Notes: generated by a model from the letters alone, not told the origin. A stretch of DNA of 7,528 nucleotides from JACQCE01 sp041484905 (GCA_041484905.1 JBGPIL010000105.1:1-7528), one strand, 5' to 3'. Counted from the stretch's first letter, positions 1 to 4,910 are shown. Program-made: numbers and translations.

Positions 1-1
1 C

Positions 2-94
2 AATAATCCCGGGTTTGGTGCTCCCCCCTCCGAGGCCGAGCAACAGTCGTTACAGATGGATTACATCAGCATCCTTGAAGAGAGCGGTCCTTAA
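2..94 (+). CDS. C-terminal end of an unidentified protein (partial, enters from left)
   Basis: Frame 2 is open from the window edge to a TAA at 92-94 and gives 30 residues. The tail begins with a Gly/Pro-rich stretch (NNPGFGAPPSEAEQQ) and ends in what looks like a short amphipathic helix (LQMDYISILEESGP). The composition is natural for a soluble C-terminus, and the opposite-strand reading of the same bases looks like a shadow. No family can be recognised from so short a piece. The call depends only on an open frame with plausible residues, so it could be chance. The sequence to the left of the window would settle it. Confidence 0.4.
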   Translation, partial: NNPGFGAPPSEAEQQSLQMDYISILEESGP

Positions 95-347
95 AACGGC
101 TAGAATTTTGTACCGTCTCCCTGAAAATTGGACAGTTGTGAAGTTGAGGCCGATCAAAGAGGTTCCAGAACCTGCCCGTTGATGGTAGAATGCGGCGTGG
201 CAATGACTGGGTCTCGGGGCAGAGAGTGACAAACGTTTCTTGCTTCTCTCTGGCTGGGGTGACCTGTATCTATTATATATGAATGCAGGTGGCCCCCTCG
301 TTACATCCCAAGTATAGCGGGGCTGTTGATTTTGGTTCAATGAGATA
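95..347. other. Intergenic region, no gene seen
   Basis: These 253 bases lie between the partial gene tail and the CxxC protein. The opposite-strand open frame here has no family signature or good ribosome-binding site. An AT-rich TATTATATAT tract at 271-280 could be a -10 region for the downstream gene, but I see no convincing -35 box at the right distance. The region otherwise shows no clear repeat or RNA gene. Confidence 0.5.
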
Positions 348-734
348 ATGACCGAGCCGACGACCACCCCACCTGTCGCACCGGAGCCAACGGCCCCATC
401 CGCGCCAGCTGCACCAGCACCCGATCCCGCGCAGCCGTCCGGTCAACCGGCCGCTGCCAGCCCATCTGCAGCTCATTCTGTTGATGGATCAAAGCCCGTC
501 AGGCGCGGCATTGTCGGGTGGTTAAACTTTTATGCCGAAGATCTCCTGGCGCCGATCAGCAAGCCGGGACAAACCTGCGAGCGGTGCAAGCGGAAAATGT
601 GGCGGGGGTATCTGCTGTCGGCGCCGGCGAGCGGGGTCAAAGGGGTGTCCGACATGCAGATCGTCTGCTGGCGGTGCAAGCTGTCGGCGGCCCAGCAAGA
701 GATGGCACGGCTGAGGACGACGGGGAGAAGGTAA
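348..734 (+). CDS. Small Pro/Ala-rich protein with a paired CxxC (zinc-ribbon-like) C-terminal half
   Basis: The protein has 128 residues. Residues 1-45 are a low-complexity Pro/Ala/Thr/Ser tail that is probably disordered. After a short hydrophobic stretch (GIVGWLNFYAEDLLAPI, about 54-70), the folded part carries Cys77, Cys80, Cys107 and Cys110 in the pattern CERC and CWRC. This spacing suits binding of one zinc ion or a similar metal. Basic residues flank both knuckles (KRK, RRTTGRR-like tail), which would allow contact with nucleic acid, but that is inference. There is no signal peptide. The ATG at 348 lacks a strong Shine-Dalgarno sequence, with only a weak GAGATA-type purine stretch before it. 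The stop at 732-734 touches the first copy of the tRNA-associated repeat. I do not recognise a named family and assign no function. Confidence 0.75.
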   Translation: MTEPTTTPPVAPEPTAPSAPAAPAPDPAQPSGQPAAASPSAAHSVDGSKPVRRGIVGWLNFYAEDLLAPISKPGQTCERCKRKMWRGYLLSAPASGVKGVSDMQIVCWRCKLSAAQQEMARLRTTGRR

Positions 735-736
735 AA

Positions 737-824
737 GCAACATCATAACCCCTCGCACAGAACGCTCGGGGTAAAGGGTGAAAAAAGCAACATCATAGCT
801 CCTCAGATGAAGCTTTCGGAGCGA
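737..824 (+). repeat. Two tandem copies of a ~40-nt palindromic repeat, directly upstream of tRNA-Arg(TCG)
   Basis: Both copies begin GCAACATCATA, at 737 and 787, giving a period of 50 nt. Copy A continues CCCCTCGC...CGCTCGGGG then TAAAGGG, so CCCC and GGGG can pair around a small loop. Copy B has CTCC...GGAG at the same place, so the pairing is kept although the bases differ. Copy B runs into the first base of the tRNA at 825. Related copies sit at 952-1069, 4205-4245 (opposite strand) and 4285-4369. Confidence 0.75.
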
Positions 825-898
825 GCGCCTGTAGCTCATTTGGATAGAGTACCTGGCTTCGAACCAGGGGGTAGGGGGTTCGAATCCCTCCAGGCGCG
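825..898 (+). tRNA. tRNA-Arg(TCG)
   Basis: A full cloverleaf can be drawn. The acceptor stem is GCGCCTG (825-831) with CAGGCGC (891-897). The D stem is GCTC with GAGT. The anticodon stem CCTGG/CCAGG holds the loop CTTCGAA, so the anticodon is TCG at 859-861, decoding CGA and possibly other CGN codons. The T loop is TTCGAAT. The discriminator is G898 and CCA is not encoded, so it must be added after transcription. Acceptor and T arms are nearly identical to tRNA-Arg(CCG) at 4370, so the two isoacceptors are paralogs. Confidence 0.95.
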
Positions 899-922
899 CC
901 CCTTTGCTTCCGGCAAAGGGGC
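898..922 (+). other. Perfect 10-bp hairpin immediately after tRNA-Arg(TCG)
   Basis: GCCCCTTTGC (898-907) and GCAAAGGGGC (913-922) are perfectly complementary around a 5-nt loop. The stem starts at the discriminator base of the tRNA. No T tract follows, so it is not a classical intrinsic terminator. It could act as a processing or stability element for the tRNA 3' trailer. Confidence 0.6.
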
Positions 923-951
923 GTCCTGCTTGTGCCGAGAATCGAACGTGA

Positions 952-1069
952 CCTCTCACGTTTGTTCGAGGTAAACGAAGTGAAGGACCGTTGATTTTTC
1001 AGTAACGTATCCTCTTACATTCGTTCGGGGCAAACGAAGCGAGGGATTGTTGATTCTTCTGTAAGCGTT
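952..1069 (+). repeat. 59-bp tandem duplication, diverged, related to the tRNA-associated repeat
   Basis: Copy one is 952-1010 and copy two is 1011-1069. By hand alignment without gaps, 44 of 59 positions agree. The first ten differences are all transitions. Each unit contains an inverted repeat, TTTGTT/AACGAA in copy one and TTCGTT/AACGAA in copy two, so pairing survives through a G-T wobble. The segment CCTCTTACA...GTTCGGGGCAAA resembles CCCTCACA...GTTCGGGGTAAA of the repeats near the Arg tRNAs, so it probably belongs to the same family. Confidence 0.7.
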
Positions 1070-1133
1070 CCATTTGAGCGCCGGTTCGTTCCCCCCACTT
1101 GCCAAGCCGTAGAATGGCCTCTATCATGAGAGC

Positions 1134-2237
1134 GTGAAGGGGCTGCTCCATTCCGTCATGCGTGCTGATTCGCCGGGAGCGGGCACCGAGACGTCCCGGT
1201 TGTTGTATGCGGATGCGATCCGCGCCTATGCAATTGTGTCCGTCGTCTTCCTGCATGTCGTCTCCCCGATGGTGGCCGATCCGGCAAGCGTGCCGCGCTG
1301 GTGGTGGTGGACGGCGAATCTGTACGATGCGTTTTTACGCCCCTGCGTGCCGCTGTTTGTCATCGTGAGCGGGCTGTTCCTGCTCGACCCTCGCAAAACG
1401 GAATCGCTGGGGCTGTTTTTCAAAAAACGGGTGATGAAAGTGCTCATCCCCTTTGTCTTCTGGGGCGTGGTCTATCTCTTGGTGAAGGCCTCCATTCAGG
1501 GCATGCATCCTTCCGGACTTTCGCTGCTCAAGGAACTCATCAGCGGGCCGGTCTATACGCACTTCTGGTTTCTCTACATGATCCTCGGTCTCTATTTGGC
1601 CGCGCCGATTTTGAGAATTTATACGGCTCACGCGCCGATTGCCATTCAGTATTATTTTCTGGCGCTGTGGATCATGGCCGCGTCGATTCTCCCGCTGATG
1701 GAGAAAATAATCGGTGTGTCGGTCGGCATTCCCCTGGTGGTGGCGACGCAGTATGTCGGCTATTTCGTGCTGGGCCCTCTGCTGCGAGATCGGGTGCTGG
1801 GCCCGCGGGCGCTCGCCCCTGCCGTGGCGCTGTTTGCCGGGTGCGGGCTCTTCACCGCGGCGGCGACCGGGGCGATCGTCGCCCGGTTCGGCAATTTTCA
1901 CGGTTTGTTCTATGATTTTTTGAGTCCGAATATCATCGTCATGTCCGTCTGCGCGTTTTTGATCCTGCGGTCGTTGCCGTGGGAGCGGGTGACGATGCGC
2001 CATCCCCTTGCGTCCGAGTGGATCCCGCGGCTGAGCACGCTGAGTTTCGGCATCTATATCGTCCATTATCTGCTGGTGGAGCTGCTGCGGTATGGAAAGC
2101 TGGGCATCGCGTTGCCCGGTTCGACGTGGCCGCCGCTGATGACCGCTCCTGTGACGGCGATCATTGCGTTCGCGATGAGCCTCGCGGTGGTGTCCGTCAT
2201 CCGCCTGTTTCCGCTTGGCAGGTACATCATCCCATAA
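1134..2237 (+). CDS. Acyltransferase-3 family integral membrane acyltransferase
   Basis: The protein has 367 residues with about ten hydrophobic membrane segments, among them residues 28-46, 62-82, 97-117 and the C-terminal segments near 305-325 and 335-360. Near the N-terminus Arg30 and His41 form the R-X10-H pattern (IRAYAIVSVVFLHV) typical of the acyltransferase-3 family (OafA/WecH type). The family motif around VPLFVIVSGLFLL and the late SFGIYIVHYLLVE segment also fit. Such enzymes move acetyl or other acyl groups from the cytoplasm onto surface sugars such as O-antigen, exopolysaccharide or periplasmic glycans. The acceptor here cannot be read. The start shown is a GTG with a weak purine stretch. 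ATG at 1158, eight codons later, is an alternative that keeps all conserved parts. The gene stands alone: tRNA and repeats lie upstream and a TPR lipoprotein follows after 77 nt. Confidence 0.88.
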   Translation: MKGLLHSVMRADSPGAGTETSRLLYADAIRAYAIVSVVFLHVVSPMVADPASVPRWWWWTANLYDAFLRPCVPLFVIVSGLFLLDPRKTESLGLFFKKRVMKVLIPFVFWGVVYLLVKASIQGMHPSGLSLLKELISGPVYTHFWFLYMILGLYLAAPILRIYTAHAPIAIQYYFLALWIMAASILPLMEKIIGVSVGIPLVVATQYVGYFVLGPLLRDRVLGPRALAPAVALFAGCGLFTAAATGAIVARFGNFHGLFYDFLSPNIIVMSVCAFLILRSLPWERVTMRHPLASEWIPRLSTLSFGIYIVHYLLVELLRYGKLGIALPGSTWPPLMTAPVTAIIAFAMSLAVVSVIRLFPLGRYIIP

Positions 2238-2314
2238 CGTGTTGCCGATTCTTGCTTTTCCCCCGTTGTTGCCATAGAGTACCCCCGAGAGATGATCCAT
2301 GACGGACTGTCTTC

Positions 2315-2701
2315 ATGACGTGCGGCCCCCGGTTCTGGCTGGTGCTGGCGGTGGTGGCTGGTGCAATCGCCTGCACGGAACAATCATCGAAGCCGTCAAG
2401 GCCCCCGGTGCCCACGCTGACGGCGCCGGCCGGACTGGCCGACACGGAAGCGGGCGGGAAGAATAACGTGGGCGCGAGCCATCTGGAAATGCGTCATTAC
2501 GACATCGCAGAAGGCTATTTTCGTGACGCCATCACGCTCCGGCCTGATTTCGCCGAGGCCTACTTCAACCTCGGCGTGGCGCTCGATGGCATGGGCAAAC
2601 AGCCGGAGGCGACGGAGGCCTTTCGCAAGGCCAAGCAGTTCGGCGCAAGCAATCCAAACATCGCCGAGAGCGAGACGCTCAAACAACACCTGGGACTGTA
2701 G
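2315..2701 (+). CDS. Small TPR-repeat lipoprotein, copy 1
   Basis: The product has 128 residues. A hydrophobic signal segment (residues 7-19) ends in AGAIAC, a plausible lipobox, so Cys20 would be lipidated and the protein anchored in a membrane facing the periplasm. A Pro/Ser-rich linker follows. Residues 46-115 hold about two tetratricopeptide repeats: KNNVGASHLEMRHYDIAEGYFRDAI, then FAEAYFNLGVALDGMGK and EATEAFRKAK. TPRs bind other proteins, and no catalytic residue is visible. Over the aligned 84 C-terminal residues, 52 are identical to the protein at 3734-4108. The stop lies 3 nt before pyrF, so the two genes are probably co-transcribed. No strong Shine-Dalgarno precedes ATG 2315, and the other nearby ATGs are out of frame. 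Confidence 0.82.
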   Translation: MTCGPRFWLVLAVVAGAIACTEQSSKPSRPPVPTLTAPAGLADTEAGGKNNVGASHLEMRHYDIAEGYFRDAITLRPDFAEAYFNLGVALDGMGKQPEATEAFRKAKQFGASNPNIAESETLKQHLGL

Positions 2702-2704
2702 GGT

Positions 2705-3448
2705 ATGGAACCGCACGAGCGCATCATCTTTCCACTGGATGTCTACACGCTGGAGGATGCCGTCTTCTATCTGGGCGCGCTCAAGCGGCGCGTGGGGCTG
2801 GTCAAGATCGGCTACTCGCTGCTCATTCGGGAAGGGCGGTCGGTCCTGGATCGCCTCCACGAACTGGCCGGTGTCCCGCTCTTCGTCGATTTAAAGTTTC
2901 ACGATATTCCCCGCACGGTGCAGCAGGCGGCCTCGGCCCTGGTTACCGCATCGGACCATATCCGCTTTCTGACTGTGCACACCTGCGACGGCGAGGCAAT
3001 CGTGCGCGCCGCGGTGGCGGGGGTCAAACCCGGCGTGGGTGTATTGGGCGTGACCGTCTTGACCAGTCTGCCGGCTGATCCGGTACGGGCCGGCTCGGCT
3101 GGTGGAGCCGGGAAGGGGGATAACGAGGTTGAAACGACCCAAGGCCGGGTGGTGGCTTTGGCACAACTGGCTAGGCGGGCCGGCTGCGAAGGGATCGTCT
3201 GCTCCGGCCACGAGGTTCGGGCGGTCAAGGCGACACTCGGCCGGGACTGCCTGGTCGTGGTCCCTGGCATTCGGCCGGATTGGTCCGAGGTGACGCATGA
3301 CGATCAGCAGCGCGCAATGACCCCAGCCCGAGCGATCGCAGCCGGGGCTGATTATCTGGTGATTGGGAGACCCATCGCTGCGGCCAAGGATCCGGCCGGG
3401 GCGGCTGATCGGATTGCCGGGGAAATCGCCGAGGCGCTGGCTAATTAG
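2705..3448 (+). CDS. pyrF: Orotidine 5'-phosphate decarboxylase
   Basis: The enzyme converts orotidine monophosphate to UMP and CO2, the last step of de novo pyrimidine synthesis in the cytoplasm. The 247-residue TIM-barrel shows the family landmarks in order: FPLDV with Asp12, VKIG with Lys34, and the catalytic signature VDLKFHDIPRTV with Asp62, Lys64 and Asp67. TVHT and GVTVLTSL follow, and the phosphate-binding end reads VVPGIRPD and then ADYLVIGRPI. The loop after LTSL is rich in Gly, Ala and charged residues (about 122-140) and is slightly longer than I expect for the family, but it keeps the frame. Its ATG follows the TPR gene stop by 3 nt, which suggests translational coupling. A 100-nt structured repeat starts 5 nt after its stop and may form the 3' end of the mRNA. 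Confidence 0.96.
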   Translation: MEPHERIIFPLDVYTLEDAVFYLGALKRRVGLVKIGYSLLIREGRSVLDRLHELAGVPLFVDLKFHDIPRTVQQAASALVTASDHIRFLTVHTCDGEAIVRAAVAGVKPGVGVLGVTVLTSLPADPVRAGSAGGAGKGDNEVETTQGRVVALAQLARRAGCEGIVCSGHEVRAVKATLGRDCLVVVPGIRPDWSEVTHDDQQRAMTPARAIAAGADYLVIGRPIAAAKDPAGAADRIAGEIAEALAN

Positions 3449-3453
3449 AGTCA

Positions 3454-3553
3454 GGGGGAGATGCGCTTCGACTCGGCCATGGCCGTGGGCCATGTGGCCG
3501 GCTCAGATTCCGCCTTCGCAGGCAGAGCCTGCGAAGCTTCATTCAGCTCCCCC
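3454..3553 (+). repeat. 100-nt structured repeat element, copy 1
   Basis: The element is bounded by terminal inverted repeats GGGGGAGATG and CAGCTCCCCC. Inside are two hairpins. The first is GGC-CATGGCC, loop GTG, GGCCATG-TG-GCC with a 2-nt bulge. The second is CTTCGCAGGC, loop AGA, GCCTGCGAAG, a perfect 10-bp stem. The opposite-strand segment 4977-5076 is the same element with the same length and fold. Pairing continues outside the ends (CA before, TG after). No target-site duplication or protein is visible. It lies 5 nt after the pyrF stop. Confidence 0.88.
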
Positions 3554-3572
3554 TGGATCATTGATCTGTGGG

Positions 3573-3642
3573 AGCTCCGCCCCCCCCCACGGCCCCATCG
3601 CCATACACCGTGTATATCCGATGGGGGAACGGGGGGAGAGCT
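3573..3642. repeat. Nested 70-nt GC-rich inverted repeat
   Basis: From outside in, these arms pair: AGCTC (3573-3577) with GAGCT (3638-3642), a C run (3580-3588) with a G run (3631-3636), CCCCATCG (3593-3600) with CGATGGGG (3619-3626), and ATACAC (3603-3608) with GTGTAT (3610-3615). This gives roughly 25 pairs in one long imperfect hairpin. It starts 20 nt after the 100-nt element and precedes the second TPR gene. The right end, GGGGGGAGAGCTG, resembles the terminal repeat of the 100-nt element. Confidence 0.65.
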
Positions 3643-3661
3643 GGCTCAACCTTGCCCAACC

Positions 3662-3691
3662 TTGTGTTTTACCAACCCGTTGGCATACAGT
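3662..3691 (+). promoter_or_regulatory. Weak candidate promoter for TPR lipoprotein copy 2
   Basis: TTGTGT (3662-3667) and TACAGT (3686-3691) are separated by 18 nt and lie 43 nt before the start codon. The match to sigma-70 boxes is only partial (three and four of six). The position just after the GC-rich hairpin makes it reasonable, but this is weak evidence. Confidence 0.3.
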
Positions 3692-3720
3692 AGTCTCTGG
3701 AACACCCGCTTTTCCTGCCG

Positions 3721-3727
3721 AAAGGAG
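3721..3727 (+). promoter_or_regulatory. Shine-Dalgarno site that fixes the TPR copy 2 start
   Basis: AAAGGAG lies 6 nt before ATG 3734. This shows that the open frame extending back to 3461 through the repeat elements is not translated and that the gene starts at 3734. Confidence 0.85.
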
Positions 3728-3733
3728 TCGACT

Positions 3734-4108
3734 ATGAAACAGCTGGGTCATCTGGTGACCGTCGTCGTTCTGTTGGGGGCGGTGGCATGCAGTGGGGGGG
3801 CGCCCACACCTCAAACTCCCTCTCTGATGTCGCCGGCCGACATGAGCAACAAGGAGGCGGCGGCGAAAAATAATGAAGGAGTCGATCATCTCGTGCAGGG
3901 TCACTACGATGTATCGGAAAAGTACTTCAGAGACGCGATCGCGGCCAAGAACAATTTTGCCGAGGCCTATTTCAATCTCGGCGTCGCCCTGGACGGCATG
4001 GGCAAACACCAGGAGGCGACGAACGCCTTTACGCAGGCGAAGGAGCTGGGCTCAAACAACCCCAAAATCACCGGGAGCGAGATTCTGAAAAAACACCTTG
4101 CCATGTGA
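3734..4108 (+). CDS. Small TPR-repeat lipoprotein, copy 2
   Basis: The product has 124 residues. A Lys-containing start and hydrophobic core (GHLVTVVVLLGAVAC) form a lipoprotein signal with Cys19 as the lipidation site. After a Pro/Thr/Ser linker, residues 44-112 contain about two TPR units, with the conserved FAEAYFNLGVALDGMGK shared exactly with the paralog at 2315-2701. The function is unknown, and a periplasmic protein-binding role is inferred from the TPR fold and anchor. The two copies flank pyrF and the repeat elements, so they probably arose by local duplication. The upstream part of the open frame is rejected because it would translate inverted repeats and a strong AAAGGAG site marks ATG 3734. 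A small GGGGT/ACCCC hairpin (4109-4121) follows the stop without a T tract. Confidence 0.88.
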   Translation: MKQLGHLVTVVVLLGAVACSGGAPTPQTPSLMSPADMSNKEAAAKNNEGVDHLVQGHYDVSEKYFRDAIAAKNNFAEAYFNLGVALDGMGKHQEATNAFTQAKELGSNNPKITGSEILKKHLAM

Positions 4109-4173
4109 GGGGTGGAACCCCGCCCGCGTCATGTTCCTGTCCGCCGCGAGGGGATTCCAACCCGTTGTTCCTG

Positions 4174-4203
4174 TTGTCTTTCCGACGATTGGCTGTGTAT
4201 AAT
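4174..4203 (+). promoter_or_regulatory. Sigma-70-type promoter, probably for tRNA-Arg(CCG)
   Basis: TTGTCT (4174-4179) and a perfect TATAAT (4198-4203) are 18 nt apart. Transcription would start near 4210, inside the opposite-strand copy of the ~40-nt repeat, and would run through tRNA-Arg(CCG) at 4370. It is the best promoter match I noticed in the window. Confidence 0.65.
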
Positions 4204-4204
4204 G

Positions 4205-4245
4205 CCCTTGCCCCGAACGCTTTTTGTGAGGGGTGGTGATGTTGG
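4205..4245 (-). repeat. Inverted copy of the ~40-nt tRNA-associated repeat
   Basis: Read on the minus strand, it starts CCAACATCACCACCCCTCAC and ends GCGTTCGGGGCAAGGG, matching GCAACATCATAACCCCTCGC...CGCTCGGGGTAAAGGG at 737-780. Because it faces the copies at 4285-4369, the transcript could fold into a long hairpin between them. Confidence 0.7.
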
Positions 4246-4284
4246 TTTTTTCTGAGAGGGAAGATCACAGCCCTTTATAGAAGG

Positions 4285-4369
4285 GAAGAATCATAGCCCC
4301 TCACACTAGTGTTCGGGGTAAAGGCAAAGGGAAGAATCATAATCCCTCGCAAAAGTCGCTCGGGACAAG
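4285..4369 (+). repeat. Two tandem copies of the ~40-nt repeat, directly upstream of tRNA-Arg(CCG)
   Basis: Copies begin GAAGAATCATA at 4285 and 4331, a period of 46 nt. The first has CCCC...ACACTAGTGT...GGGG, and the second has CCCTCGC...CGCTCGGG. The second ends at the first base of the tRNA, the same arrangement as at 737-824. A shorter fragment (GGGAAGATCACAGCCCTTT, 4258-4276) precedes them and may be a truncated copy. Confidence 0.75.
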
Positions 4370-4442
4370 GCGCCTGTAGCTCAGCGGATAGAGCAACGGC
4401 CTCCGGAGCCGTGGGTCGGGGGTTCAATTCCCTCCAGGCGCG
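4370..4442 (+). tRNA. tRNA-Arg(CCG)
   Basis: The acceptor stem is GCGCCTG (4370-4376) with CAGGCGC (4435-4441), and the D stem is GCTC/GAGC. The anticodon stem ACGGC/GCCGT encloses CTCCGGA, so the anticodon is CCG at 4403-4405, reading CGG codons. The T loop is TTCAATT. The discriminator is G4442, followed directly by six T, and CCA is not encoded. It is a paralog of tRNA-Arg(TCG) at 825. Confidence 0.95.
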
Positions 4443-4448
4443 TTTTTT
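4443..4448 (+). terminator. T6 tract after tRNA-Arg(CCG), possible terminator
   Basis: Six T directly follow the GC-rich acceptor stem of the tRNA. Together they could stop transcription. The hairpin is the tRNA itself, so the call is weak. The AGTGGATAGTG repeat region follows. Confidence 0.3.
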
Positions 4449-4453
4449 GAGAA

Positions 4454-4603
4454 CAGTGGATAGTGAAAGACAGTGGAAAGTGAATAGTGACTGAGCAGTG
4501 AATAGTGGATAGTGGAAAGTTATAAAGCCATGGCGGAAGGCGAAGCGTGACACGGCGGTTTTGCGCCCTTCACTTTCCACTATGCACTATCCACTCGTCA
4601 CTG
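4454..4603. repeat. AGTGGATAGTG-type short repeats forming a large inverted repeat
   Basis: The left half (4454-4520) is built of degenerate units such as CAGTGGATAGTG, AGTGGAAAGTGAATAGTG and CAGTGAATAGTGGATAGTG. The right half (4572-4603) is their complement, ACTTTCCACTATGCACTATCC and on to CACTG. The central unpaired part (about 4521-4571) contains CGAAGCG at 4541. The whole fills the spacer between tRNA-Arg and tRNA-Lys and could form a hairpin of about 25 pairs with a 7-nt insertion in one arm. Confidence 0.75.
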
Positions 4604-4610
4604 TACTCAT

Positions 4611-4683
<73 letters not shown>

Positions 4684-4684
4684 G

Positions 4685-4705
4685 GAATTTTACGGAGCAA
4701 AATTC
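4685..4705 (+). other. AT-rich hairpin just after tRNA-Lys
   Basis: GAATTTT (4685-4691) pairs with AAAATTC (4699-4705) around a 7-nt loop, starting 2 nt after the tRNA. It is too AT-rich for a usual terminator and may mark the tRNA trailer. Confidence 0.4.
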
Positions 4706-4710
4706 ACCAA

Positions 4711-4795
4711 TGGCGTATGGCTTATCGCATAGAGTTGAGGGAGACGAAGCGTCATGAACATTGTTGCTTGGCCATACGCGATCAGCCATATGCCA
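4711..4795. repeat. Inverted repeat filling the tRNA-Lys/tRNA-Leu spacer
   Basis: TGGCGTATGGCTTATCGCATAG (4711-4732, two parts of 10 and 12 bases) is complementary to 4774-4795 at 18 of 22 positions. The loop includes GACGAAGCGTC (4743-4753), itself a small palindrome. It resembles the other spacer repeats in design but not in arm sequence. Confidence 0.65.
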
Positions 4796-4800
4796 TCTGT

Positions 4801-4825
4801 GCAAAAATTGCAGAGCAATTTTTGC
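4801..4825 (+). other. Perfect 11-bp hairpin 2 nt upstream of tRNA-Leu
   Basis: GCAAAAATTGC (4801-4811) and GCAATTTTTGC (4815-4825) pair perfectly around AGA. The tRNA begins at 4828. The hairpin would sit at the 5' leader cut by RNase P, if the tRNA is transcribed from upstream. Confidence 0.6.
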
Positions 4826-4827
4826 TT

Positions 4828-4910
4828 GCGAGAGTGGCGGAACGGCAGACGCGCCAGCCTTAGGAGCTGGTTCCCGCAAGGGAATGGGGGTTCAAGTCCC
4901 TCCTCTCGCA
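4828..4910 (+). tRNA. tRNA-Leu(TAG)
   Basis: The acceptor stem is GCGAGAG (4828-4834) with CTCTCGC (4903-4909). The anticodon stem CCAGC/GCTGG holds CTTAGGA, so the anticodon is TAG at 4861-4863, reading CTA and probably other CTN codons. The long variable arm (TCCC, GCAA, GGGA) identifies a class II tRNA, as expected for Leu. The T loop is TTCAAGT. The discriminator is A4910, which is a leucine identity base, and CCA is not encoded. Confidence 0.96.

Noticed and set aside
183..230. 15-codon open frame starting ATG 183
   Set aside because: It has no ribosome-binding site and no recognisable peptide. Such short frames are expected by chance.
522..959. 145-residue minus-strand open frame containing GFEPPTPWFEAR
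   Set aside because: The segment is the antisense translation of tRNA-Arg(TCG) and of the adjacent ~40-nt repeats. Such GFEPPTP-like products are well-known spurious annotations.
930..960. tRNA remnant on the minus strand (GTTCGATTCTC resembles a T arm)
   Set aside because: The five bases on each side of the putative T loop do not pair, and no acceptor or anticodon arm can be found.
737..1069. CRISPR array
   Set aside because: There are only two to four imperfect units per cluster. They are adjacent with little or no unique spacer, and no cas gene is present.
1335..2300. 321-residue minus-strand open frame
   Set aside because: It mirrors the acyltransferase gene. The product is full of Arg, His, Gln and Asp with no hydrophobic core or family motif, typical of a shadow in GC-rich DNA.
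2891..3493. 200-residue minus-strand open frame
   Set aside because: It is a shadow of pyrF, whose plus-strand product has clear catalytic motifs.
3461..3733. N-terminal extension of the second TPR lipoprotein
   Set aside because: It would translate two inverted repeats, lacks a start signal and would bury the lipoprotein signal peptide. ATG 3734 has a strong Shine-Dalgarno.
4275..4580. 101-residue minus-strand open frame with RELNPRPTAPEAVALSAEL
   Set aside because: It is the antisense of tRNA-Arg(CCG) plus repeats on both sides, a familiar false protein.
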